Below are positions 1 through 5,603 of a stretch of DNA of 5,603 nt, piece after piece. A program made the translations under genes and the position numbers. A model generated the notes under the pieces. That model worked only from the letters and a program-made list of their open reading frames with translations. It had not been told where the DNA came from and did not search any database. Source of the DNA: Pseudomonadota bacterium (GTDB taxonomy: Bacteria; Pseudomonadota; Alphaproteobacteria; Acetobacterales; Acetobacteraceae); assembly GCA_021785335.1 (NCBI GenBank), contig JAJYFW010000152.1:1-5603 (forward strand), read 5' to 3'. Each line of letters starts with the position of its first letter. Positions within the stretch are counted from its first letter, which is position 1.

Positions 1-695
1 GACATGTGCCGCACCACCGCGAGGTTGTGGCTGATGAAGAGATAGGTCAGCCCCAGTCGCTCCTGCAGTCCCTTCATCAGGTTCAGGATCTGCGCCTGCA
101 CCGAGACATCGAGCGCCGAGGTCGGCTCGTCGCACACCAGGAACTCGGGCTCGGAGGCCAGCGCCCGCGCGATCGACACGCGCTGGCGCTGCCCGCCCGA
201 GAACTCGTGCGGATATTTCTGTCCATCCGCCGCCGACAGGCCCACCTGGACGAGCAACTCGGCGACGCGCTCGCCCACCGCCGCCCCGCGCGCGAGCCGG
301 AACGCCCGGATCGGTTCCGCAACGATATCGCGAACCCGCCAGCGCGGGTTGAGCGAGGCATAGGGGTCCTGGAAGATCATGTTCATCCGCCGCCGCAGCG
401 CCGCGTCGCGCCGCGCCGCGGACAGCTCCCGCCCCTCGAAGCGCATCGCCCCCGCGCTTGGCGCATAGAGCCCGACGGCCATCCGCGCGACGGTCGACTT
501 GCCGCACCCGCTCTCGCCCACCAGCGACAGCGTCGTGCCGCGCCGGATCGCGAAGCTTGCGTCATCGACCGCGCGCAGCATCCGCTTCTTCTCGCCCGCC
601 ATCACGCGCGCGAGCACTGGCCGTGACACGTCGAACACGCGCGTCACGTGCTCGGCCTCCAGCACCGGACGGTCCGCGGCCAGGGCGTCAGACAT
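1..695 (-). CDS. Peptide/nickel-type ABC importer ATP-binding protein F (DppF/OppF-like), partial at 3' end
   Basis: This is the second nucleotide-binding subunit of an oligopeptide/dipeptide/nickel-family importer. It pairs with the upstream ATPase on the cytoplasmic face to drive uptake. The first 231 residues are visible; the C-terminus lies beyond the left edge. It has every ATPase motif: Walker A GESGCGKST (60-68), Q-loop Q109 in the family-typical IFQDPYASLNP, signature FSGGQRQR (165-172), Walker B ending CDEP (D189, E190), D-loop SALD (193-196) and H-loop H223. The stretch of about 20 residues before RAVDDASF is usual in OppF/DppF proteins. The start is the ATG at 695-693, with GAGG six bases upstream. 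It overlaps the end of the preceding ATPase gene by 8 bases, which suggests translational coupling. It is the last visible gene of the B-C-D-F order. The class is certain. Whether the substrate is dipeptide, oligopeptide, glutathione or nickel cannot be told from an ATPase. Confidence 0.95.
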   Translation of the reverse strand, partial: MSDALAADRPVLEAEHVTRVFDVSRPVLARVMAGEKKRMLRAVDDASFAIRRGTTLSLVGESGCGKSTVARMAVGLYAPSAGAMRFEGRELSAARRDAALRRRMNMIFQDPYASLNPRWRVRDIVAEPIRAFRLARGAAVGERVAELLVQVGLSAADGQKYPHEFSGGQRQRVSIARALASEPEFLVCDEPTSALDVSVQAQILNLMKGLQERLGLTYLFISHNLAVVRHM

Positions 696-1674
696 TCTCC
701 ACCTCGTAGAGATGGCACGCCGCCATCGTCGCCCCCGCCGGCCGCAATCCGGGTTTCTCCCGCCGGCACACCTCCATCGCCCTCGGGCAGCGCGGATTGA
801 ACGCGCAGCCCATGGGGATCGCGGTCAGCCGCGGCATCGCCCCCTCGATCTGCGCCAGCCTCGCCACCTTGCGGTCCAGCGCCGGAATGCTCGCCATCAG
901 GCCCGAGGTGTAGGGGTGCGAAGGATGCCTCACCACCTCGCGGACCGGCCCGATCTCGGCGATCCGCCCGGCATACATCACCGCCACCCGGTCGCAGGTT
1001 TCCGCGATCACGCCCATGTCGTGCGTGACCAGCATCACCGCGGTGCCGTGCTCCGCCGCCAGACGTTTCAGCAGCGCGATGATCTGCGCCTGGATCGAAA
1101 CGTCGAGCGCCGTCGTCGGCTCGTCCGCCACCACCATCTCCGGCTCGGCGCACAGGGCGAGCGCGATCACCACGCGCTGGCGCATGCCGCCCGAGAATTC
1201 GTGCGGATATGCATCGATCCGTTGGCGCGCCGCCGGAATCCCCACCTCCTCCAGCCAGCGTATCGCCCGCTCACGCGCCTCGCTCTCGGAAAGCGGCAGA
1301 TGCGTGCGGATCGTCTCCACCAGCTGCCGCCCGATCGAGAGCAGCGGATTCAGCGTCGTGAGCGGATCCTGGAAAATCGCCCCGATCCGCTTGCCACGCA
1401 CCCTGCGCATTGCCGCCTGCGGCAGGTTGTCGATGCGCTCCCCATCCAGCCGTATCTCGCCGCCCGCCACCCGCCCCGGCGGCTCCAGCAGGCCGATGAT
1501 CGCCGCCCCCGTGAGCGACTTGCCCGCGCCGCTCTCGCCCACCACGCCCAGCACCTCGCCGCGCGCGATGGAAAAGCTTATGCCGTCCAGCGCCCGCAGC
1601 ACGCCGCGCCTGGTCGGGAACTCCACCACCAGGTCGCGCACATCGAGCAGCGTCGCATCCGCTCCAGCCGCCAT
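688..1674 (-). CDS. Peptide/nickel-type ABC importer ATP-binding protein D (DppD/OppD-like)
   Basis: This is the first ATPase subunit of the peptide/nickel-type importer, 328 residues and full length for DppD/OppD. Motifs in order are Walker A GESGAGKS (46-53), Q-loop Q102 in IFQDPLTTLNP, signature FSGGMRQR (160-167), Walker B with D184 and E185 in ADEP, D-loop TALD (188-191) and H-loop H218. The C-terminal oligopeptide-transporter extension begins near 240, with HPSHPYTSGL (250-259). It carries four cysteines, C290, C296, C303 and C320, in the family's GCxFxxRC arrangement, which in DppD-type subunits can hold an iron-sulfur cluster. The reading frame is open another 34 codons upstream. I chose the ATG at 1674-1672 because the family N-terminus begins there, GAGG lies eight bases upstream, and it forms a TGATG overlap with the permease stop codon. 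Its end overlaps the next ATPase gene by 8 bases. The function class is certain; the substrate is unknown. Confidence 0.96.
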   Translation of the reverse strand: MAAGADATLLDVRDLVVEFPTRRGVLRALDGISFSIARGEVLGVVGESGAGKSLTGAAIIGLLEPPGRVAGGEIRLDGERIDNLPQAAMRRVRGKRIGAIFQDPLTTLNPLLSIGRQLVETIRTHLPLSESEARERAIRWLEEVGIPAARQRIDAYPHEFSGGMRQRVVIALALCAEPEMVVADEPTTALDVSIQAQIIALLKRLAAEHGTAVMLVTHDMGVIAETCDRVAVMYAGRIAEIGPVREVVRHPSHPYTSGLMASIPALDRKVARLAQIEGAMPRLTAIPMGCAFNPRCPRAMEVCRREKPGLRPAGATMAACHLYEVENV

Positions 1675-2606
1675 CAGCGCAACCTCGGGTTCAAGGCGTC
1701 GCGCAGCCAGTCGCCCAGCAGGTTGATCGCCAGCACCATCCCCGCCAGCACCATCCCCGGGAATACCGTGATCCACCAGTCACCGCTGTAGAGGAAATTG
1801 TTGCCGTTGGAGATCAGCGTCCCGAGCGAGGGCTGCGTCGGCGGCAGCCCGAGCCCCAGGAAGGAAAGCGTCGCCTCGTCGAGGATCGCAAGCCCGAGAT
1901 TGATCGTCGCCAGCACCAGCACCGGCCCCAGCACGTTGGGCAGGATGTGGGAGGTCATGATCCGCACCGGCCCGATCCCGATCACCCTTGCGGCCATCAC
2001 GTATTCGCGCCCGCGCTCCACCAGCGTCGAGCCACGCACCGTGCGCGCGAACTGCGGCCAGCGCGCGATGCCGATCGCGAAGATCAGCACGTAGAGCTCG
2101 AGCGCGTTCTGCGCGCCGCGCGGGAGCAGCGCGCGGACGATGCCGTCGACCAGCAGCGCGATCAGCAGTGAAGGGAAGGAAAGCTGCACATCCGCCGCCC
2201 GCATGAGCACCGCGTCCGTGACGCCGCCGAAATAACCCGCGAGCAGTCCCATCGCGATCCCCAGCGAGAGCGCCATCGCGATCGCCGCGAAGCCCACGAT
2301 CAGGCTGATGCGTGTCCCGTACATGATGGCGGAGAGCACGTCGCGCCCCTGGTCGTCGGTGCCGAACACGAAGCTCCAGGAACTGCCCTTGAGCGGCACC
2401 GGCGGCAGGAAGGAGTTGGACAGCGACAGGCTGGCCAGGTTGAACGGGTCGTGTGGTGCCAGGATGCCGCACCCGAACGCGCCCACGAAGCAGACCAGTA
2501 CCGCGAAGCCCGAAACCACCGCCACCGGCGAGTGGCGGAAACTCCACGCGACGTCGCTGTCCCAGGCGCGCGCCAGCCGCCCGGGTGCGGAAGCCGCCGC
2601 GCTCAT
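1674..2606 (-). CDS. Peptide/nickel-type ABC importer permease C (DppC/OppC-like)
   Basis: This is an inner-membrane permease subunit, 310 residues, the usual DppC/OppC length. It forms the translocation channel with permease B. A polar N-terminus (1-26) with DSDVAWSFRHSPVA leads into the first membrane segment (about 27-49). A periplasmic loop follows with the family hallmark GTDDQGRD (82-89). Further hydrophobic segments lie near 98-125, 133-155, 169-187, 226-248 and 280-300. The cytoplasmic EAA loop that docks on the ATPases spans about 201-224, with A205, A206, G210 and ILPN (221-224). The protein ends NPRLR, as is typical. The open frame extends far upstream inside the permease B gene, but that extension is an out-of-frame shadow. 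The ATG at 2606-2604 is preceded by GAGGG at seven bases, makes an ATGA overlap with permease B, and starts the recognisable protein. Its stop overlaps the next start (TGATG). The substrate is not determinable. Confidence 0.96.
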   Translation of the reverse strand: MSAAASAPGRLARAWDSDVAWSFRHSPVAVVSGFAVLVCFVGAFGCGILAPHDPFNLASLSLSNSFLPPVPLKGSSWSFVFGTDDQGRDVLSAIMYGTRISLIVGFAAIAMALSLGIAMGLLAGYFGGVTDAVLMRAADVQLSFPSLLIALLVDGIVRALLPRGAQNALELYVLIFAIGIARWPQFARTVRGSTLVERGREYVMAARVIGIGPVRIMTSHILPNVLGPVLVLATINLGLAILDEATLSFLGLGLPPTQPSLGTLISNGNNFLYSGDWWITVFPGMVLAGMVLAINLLGDWLRDALNPRLR

Positions 2607-3571
2607 CGCTTTACCCTCAGCCGCGGATCGACCACGTAGTAAAGAATATCGACCACCAGGTTGATCACCACGAACACGACCGCGATCAGCATCAGGTACG
2701 CGCTCATCACGGGAATGTCCGCGTTCTGGATCGACTGCACCAGCAGGAGCCCCATCCCCGGCCATTGGAACACCGTCTCGGTCACGATCGAGAACCCAAT
2801 GAGCCCGCCGATCTGCAATCCCACGATCGTGATCACCGGCACCAGCGTGTTGCGCAGCGCATGCCCGAAGTAGATCGCCCGCGGCCCAAGCCCGCGCGCC
2901 CGCGCGAACTTGATGTAGTCGCTGCGCAGCACCTCCAGCATCTCGGTGCGCACCAGGCGCATGATCAGCGTCATCTGGAACAGCCCGAGCGTGATCGAGG
3001 GCAGGATCAGCGACTTCAGGCCCGAAAGCGTGAGAAACCCGGTGCTCCAATGCGTGAAGTTGACCACGTGCCCACGCCCGAAGCTCGGGAGCCAGCCCAG
3101 CAGCACGGAGAAGAACAGGATCAGCAGGATGCCGAGCAGGAACGTCGGCAGCGACACGCCGACCAGGGAGCCCGCCATGATCGTGCGCGAGATGAACCCG
3201 TTCGGCCGGATGCCGGTGTAGACGCCGAGCGGCAACCCCACCAGCAGCGCCAGCACCGCGGACGTCATCACCAGCTCCGTCGTCGCCGGCAGCCGCTCGA
3301 GGATCAGCTGGGAGACGGGCAGCGCCAGCCGGTAGGACAGCCCGAAATTGAAATGAACCACCCGCACCATGAAGTGCCAGTACTGCACGAGGAAGGGTTG
3401 ATCGAGCCCGAGCGCGTGGCGCATCGCGATCCGCATCGCCGGCGTCGCGTTCTGCCCCAGCATGATGCTCACCGGGTCGCCGACATACGTAAAGATGGCG
3501 AAGGAGAGGAACCCCACCACCAGCAGCACCGGGATCGCCTGCAGCAGCCGCGAAACGAGCTGCGCGATCAC
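2603..3571 (-). CDS. Peptide/nickel-type ABC importer permease B (DppB/OppB-like)
   Basis: This is the other channel-forming permease, 322 residues from the GTG chosen here and close to the usual DppB length. The N-terminus has the family's RLLQAIPVLL leading into membrane segment 1 (about 9-29), then VGDP (30-33) where most relatives have PGDP. Other hydrophobic segments lie near 100-121, 132-159, 186-204, 244-264 and 291-313. The EAA loop is at about 219-242, with A223, A225, G227 and ALRN. The C-terminus VDPRLR is typical. The start is uncertain. The frame offers only a GTG at 3571 or a TTG at 3574 before an in-frame stop, and neither has a ribosome binding site at normal distance. I prefer the GTG because it forms a GTGA overlap with a short upstream ORF that does have one. 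It is the first gene of the B-C-D-F set and no binding-protein gene precedes it. It overlaps permease C by 4 bases. Confidence 0.93.
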   Translation of the reverse strand: MIAQLVSRLLQAIPVLLVVGFLSFAIFTYVGDPVSIMLGQNATPAMRIAMRHALGLDQPFLVQYWHFMVRVVHFNFGLSYRLALPVSQLILERLPATTELVMTSAVLALLVGLPLGVYTGIRPNGFISRTIMAGSLVGVSLPTFLLGILLILFFSVLLGWLPSFGRGHVVNFTHWSTGFLTLSGLKSLILPSITLGLFQMTLIMRLVRTEMLEVLRSDYIKFARARGLGPRAIYFGHALRNTLVPVITIVGLQIGGLIGFSIVTETVFQWPGMGLLLVQSIQNADIPVMSAYLMLIAVVFVVINLVVDILYYVVDPRLRVKR

Positions 3572-3591
3572 CAACGCACGGCGCGCGTCAC
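3568..3591 (-). other. Seven-codon mini-ORF overlapping the permease B start
   Basis: Directly before the permease B gene is a GTG-started frame encoding VTRAVRW and ending in TGA. That TGA overlaps the permease B GTG in the sequence GTGA. It is preceded by GGAGGGG at 3603-3597, five bases before the GTG and the best ribosome binding site in the region. Either ribosomes terminate here and restart on permease B, or the seven codons are the displaced true N-terminus after a one-base loss. It is too short to assign a peptide function. Confidence 0.4.
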
Positions 3592-3596
3592 CGCCG

Positions 3597-3603
3597 CCCC
3601 TCC
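3597..3603 (-). promoter_or_regulatory. Strong Shine-Dalgarno sequence ahead of the permease B gene
   Basis: Read on the minus strand, the seven bases are GGAGGGG, a good match to the 16S anti-Shine-Dalgarno sequence. They lie 5 bases before the mini-ORF GTG (3591) but 25 bases before the permease B GTG (3571). The site therefore serves permease B only indirectly, through coupling, or through a start codon in another frame. Confidence 0.6.
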
Positions 3604-3651
3604 GCGCGAGACCAGACTGTCATCGACAACGCCATCTCCCCCGGAACGTAT

Positions 3652-3667
3652 CGCGGCCACTGCCGCG
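3652..3667 (-). terminator. GC hairpin just after the Fe3+-type ATPase gene, possible terminator or mRNA 3'-end stabiliser
   Basis: On the minus strand this reads CGCGGC-AGTG-GCCGCG, a perfect 6-base-pair stem with a 4-base loop. It begins two bases after the ATPase stop codon. No T-run follows, so it is not a textbook intrinsic terminator. In very GC-rich genomes such hairpins may still aid termination or protect the transcript end. Its position at the boundary between the two transporter operons supports a role, but it could be chance in GC-rich sequence. Confidence 0.4.
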
Positions 3668-3669
3668 CA

Positions 3670-4704
3670 TCACGGCGCATAGGCCACGGCCGGGCCCCGC
3701 ACCGCAAGCCACACCGCATCGCCGGCCGCGGGGCAGGCATGCCCGGGAACGAGTGCCGCGACCTCCGCGCCACCCGCCAGCACCACGTCCACCCGCGCAT
3801 CATGCCCGTGGAACACCACCGCGCGGACCCTCCCGGGCACGGCGTCCGCCTCGGTTTCCGCCACCAGGCGGATCTGTTCGGGCCGCAGCATCAGCGTTAC
3901 CGGCCCGTCCGGGACGCCTTCCGCCAGCGCCAGCAGCCCCAGCGCGCATACCCCCTGCCCCGCGGTCGCCATCCCCGGCAGCATCACCGCCTCGCCCACG
4001 AAGCGCGCCAGCGCCGCGTCCGCGGGCCTGCGGTAGAGCGTCACCGGGTCCGCCATCTGCGCCACGCGCCCGTCGCGCAGCACCGCCACCGCGTCGCCCA
4101 GCGACAGCGCCTCCGCCTGATCGTGCGTCACGAACAGCGCCGTCGCCCCCGCCTCGCGGAGCGCCGCCGCCACCGCCTCGCGGGTCTCCGCCCGCAGCCC
4201 GGCATCGAGCGCCGAGAACGGCTCGTCGAGCAGCACCAGGCGCGGCTGCGGCGCCAGCGCGCGGGCCAGCGCCACGCGCTGCTGTTCGCCGCCCGAGAGC
4301 GCCTGCGGCGGCCGCGAGGCGAACACGGCCGGCAGGCCCACGAGTTCCAGCAGCCGCCCGATCCGACGCGTATCCCGCCGCCCGGCGCGCGGCAGTCCGA
4401 ACGCCACGTTCCCAGCCACCGAGAGATGCGGAAACAGCGCCCCCTCCTGCGGCACATAGCCAACGCCCCGCGCCGGCGCCGGCACGTGCAGACCCGGCCC
4501 CGAAACAACCCGCCCCTCCAGCGCGATCGTCCCCGCGTCCGCCTCCTCGAACCCGCAGACCAGCCGCAGCAGCGTCGTCTTGCCGCTGCCCGAGGCGCCG
4601 AGGATCGCGACCAGCGCCCCGTCCGGCACGTCGAGCGCCAGCCCATCCAGCACCGCCCGCCCGCCCAGCAGCTTGCGCAGCCCCTCGATCCGCAACGCCG
4701 ACAT
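3670..4704 (-). CDS. Fe3+-type ABC importer ATP-binding protein (FbpC-like)
   Basis: This is the energising subunit of an iron(III)-family importer, 344 residues, normal for FbpC/PotA-type ATPases. Motifs are Walker A GASGSGKTT (36-44), Q-loop Q86 in the FbpC-like GYVPQEGALFPHLSV, signature LSGGEQQR (136-143), Walker B LVLLDEP (156-162), D-loop SALD (164-167) and H-loop H194. After VTLYRRPADA (221-230) comes a C-terminal regulatory/TOBE-type domain (about 265-340) with LMLRPEQIRL (271-280), typical of FbpC and related CUT1/MOI-type ATPases. The ATG at 4704-4702 begins the family N-terminus MSALRIEGLRK. The upstream GGGGCGGC is only a weak ribosome binding site. It lies 19 bases after the two-domain permease gene, so the two probably share a transcript. 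The best call is Fe3+ uptake, judged on the PQEGALFPHL region and the permease partner. Related ATPases serve thiamine, spermidine or phosphonate importers, so the substrate is an inference. Confidence 0.9.
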   Translation of the reverse strand: MSALRIEGLRKLLGGRAVLDGLALDVPDGALVAILGASGSGKTTLLRLVCGFEEADAGTIALEGRVVSGPGLHVPAPARGVGYVPQEGALFPHLSVAGNVAFGLPRAGRRDTRRIGRLLELVGLPAVFASRPPQALSGGEQQRVALARALAPQPRLVLLDEPFSALDAGLRAETREAVAAALREAGATALFVTHDQAEALSLGDAVAVLRDGRVAQMADPVTLYRRPADAALARFVGEAVMLPGMATAGQGVCALGLLALAEGVPDGPVTLMLRPEQIRLVAETEADAVPGRVRAVVFHGHDARVDVVLAGGAEVAALVPGHACPAAGDAVWLAVRGPAVAYAP

Positions 4705-4714
4705 GCCGCCCCGG

Positions 4715-4735
4715 GCCGTGCGCTCAGGCCACGGC
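4715..4735 (-). repeat. Inverted repeat across the Fe3+-type permease stop codon
   Basis: On the minus strand this reads GCCGTG, a 9-base loop, then CACGGC: a perfect 6-base-pair stem whose loop contains the permease TGA. It sits immediately before the downstream ATPase start. It could tune translation or stability at the gene junction, but such short GC stems are common by chance here. Confidence 0.3.
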
Positions 4736-5603
4736 GGCGGCGAAACGCCGCGCCAGCAGCCAGGTCGAGAGCAGGGAGAACAGCGTCATCACCGCGGCAT
4801 ACGGGGCGGCGGCCGCGAAGGCCAGGCTCGCCGTGTTCGCCCAAACCTGCGTCGCCAGCGTCCGCGTGCCGATGGGTGCCAGCAGCAATGTCGCCGTCAA
4901 CTCCGTCGAGACCGAAACGAACACCAGCGCCGCTGCCGCCCCGAGCCCCGGTCCCGCCAGCGGCAGCACCACCCGCCACGCGGTCGCCAGCCACCCCTGC
5001 CCAAGCGCGCGCGCGACATCCTCCAGCGCCTTCTGCGCCTGCTCCAGAGCCGCCCGCGCCGAAACGACCGCGAGTGGCAGGAACAGCACGGCATAAGCCA
5101 CCAGCAGCAATCCGGCGCTCTGGTAAAGCCCGCGCGCGTGCCGCACCGCGAGCCCCGAGAGCGCCAGTGCCACCACGATCCCCGGCGCCCCCATGGCCAG
5201 GAACGCCGCGCGTTCCAGCAGCGTCGCGAGCCGCCCCGGACGCCGTGCCACGAGATAGCCCAGCGGCAGCGCCAGCAGCACGGTCAGCGTCGCACCCGTC
5301 GCGCCGAGCCACAGCGACGACCACGTCGCCGCCGCCAACCGCCCCCAGCTTGCCGCCGCCGGCGAGGAAGCGGCGGCGGCGTGTTGCGTCATCCAGTAAA
5401 TGATCGTCGCCAGCGGCAGCAGCAGCCCTGCCGCCACCGGCAGCGCGAGCACCAGCAGCGCCGGCAGCGTCCAGCGCCCGAGCGCCAGCGGGCGCGCCCG
5501 CCGCCGCGCGCCCTTGCCCACGCGCGCATACCGCGCCCGCCCGCGCACCGCTAACTCCGCCACCAGGCAAAGCAGGCACAGCAACAGAAGCACGAAGGCC
5601 AGC
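4724..5603 (-). CDS. Fe3+-type ABC importer two-domain permease (FbpB-like), C-terminal half only
   Basis: This is an inner-membrane permease of the iron(III)-transport type. The visible 292 residues are open at the right window edge, so the start codon and N-terminal half are missing. FbpB-type proteins are two fused six-helix permease halves. What is seen fits the end of half one (hydrophobic LAFVLLLLCLLCLVAEL), a basic cytoplasmic linker rich in arginine (about 20-45), and a complete second half. Hydrophobic segments lie near 46-70, 95-119, 131-153, 159-182, 219-241 and 256-283. The second EAA loop lies at about 194-214, with EDVARALGQG and a terminal LP. The following STELTATLLL and GTRTLATQVW (about 232-254) are strongly reminiscent of FbpB/SfuB permeases. 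A low-complexity alanine-serine stretch (about 74-84) lies in a predicted periplasmic loop. The ATPase gene follows after 19 bases. The permease class is firm; iron as substrate is probable. No binding-protein gene is visible. Confidence 0.9.
   Translation of the reverse strand, partial: LAFVLLLLCLLCLVAELAVRGRARYARVGKGARRRARPLALGRWTLPALLVLALPVAAGLLLPLATIIYWMTQHAAAASSPAAASWGRLAAATWSSLWLGATGATLTVLLALPLGYLVARRPGRLATLLERAAFLAMGAPGIVVALALSGLAVRHARGLYQSAGLLLVAYAVLFLPLAVVSARAALEQAQKALEDVARALGQGWLATAWRVVLPLAGPGLGAAAALVFVSVSTELTATLLLAPIGTRTLATQVWANTASLAFAAAAPYAAVMTLFSLLSTWLLARRFAAAVA

Noticed and set aside
109..1215. Similar stretches near 109-222 and 1105-1215 that could look like a DNA repeat.
   Set aside because: They encode the signature and Walker B regions of the two paralogous ATPases. 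Similarity reflects protein homology, not a mobile or regulatory repeat.
499..1791. A 430-residue open frame on the plus strand opposite the ATPase D gene.
   Set aside because: Its product is rich in Arg, His and Pro with no domain. It is the antisense shadow of a GC-biased gene whose minus-strand product has every ABC ATPase motif.
1674..3050. An N-terminal extension of permease C to 458 residues.
   Set aside because: The added part is a shadow of permease B. The ATG at 2606 has a ribosome binding site, an ATGA overlap and the family N-terminus.
3604..3669. A possible sigma-70 promoter in the gap before permease B.
   Set aside because: No pair of -35 and -10 like elements at acceptable spacing is visible. 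TTGTCG occurs, but no AT-rich hexamer follows.
2453..3682. A 409-residue plus-strand open frame opposite permease B.
   Set aside because: Its low-complexity Arg/His/Gln/Asp product mirrors the permease codons, and the minus-strand protein is clearly DppB-like.
3588..3803. A 71-codon minus-strand frame covering the end of the Fe3+-type ATPase gene and the leader.
   Set aside because: Most of it lies out of frame in the ATPase gene and the product is Arg/Trp-rich. Only its last 15 codons, in the leader, were kept as a weak observation.
3462..5403. Overlapping plus-strand open frames of 544 and 554 residues opposite the Fe3+-type genes.
   Set aside because: They are Pro/Arg/Ala-rich shadow translations in two frames at once, caused by strong GC3 bias. 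The minus-strand products are recognisable transporters.
4128..5579. A 483-residue minus-strand frame overlapping the Fe3+-type permease and ATPase.
   Set aside because: It is an out-of-frame reading of both real genes, with Gly/Ala/Arg-rich composition and no domain.

Overview
The window carries parts of two ABC-type transport operons in tandem, all on the minus strand, in very GC-rich, gene-dense DNA. Codon third positions are almost always G or C, intergenic gaps are tiny and genes overlap at their stop/start codons. This suits a high-GC proteobacterium. The style of the permease sequences suggests Alphaproteobacteria (for example Rhodospirillales/Acetobacteraceae) or Burkholderiales, but this is an impression rather than a proven placement.

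Reading in the direction of transcription (right to left): positions 5603-3670 hold the end of an Fe3+-type (FbpBC-like) importer. First comes the C-terminal half of a two-domain inner-membrane permease, cut by the window edge. After a 19-base gap follows its ATPase, complete at 344 residues. A GC hairpin lies just past the ATPase stop codon, followed by a leader of about 95 bases (3575-3669). Positions 3571-1 hold a peptide/nickel-family (Dpp/Opp/Nik-like) importer in canonical order: permease B, permease C, ATPase D, ATPase F. Its junctions are tightly coupled (ATGA overlap, TGATG overlap, 8-base overlap). ATPase F runs off the left edge.

Each importer would work with a periplasmic solute-binding protein that captures substrate and hands it to the permease, while ATP hydrolysis on the cytoplasmic side drives uptake. 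No solute-binding protein gene is visible for either system, so the exact substrates cannot be read from this window. Every complete component has its expected motifs and looks functional.

I found no RNA gene, mobile element, CRISPR array, integration site or unfamiliar protein, and I do not think the window holds a novel system. The most interesting spot is the 5' end of the permease B gene. The only good ribosome binding site there serves a 7-codon mini-ORF ending at a GTGA overlap with the gene. This could be translational coupling, or a one-base deletion that displaced the true start codon.
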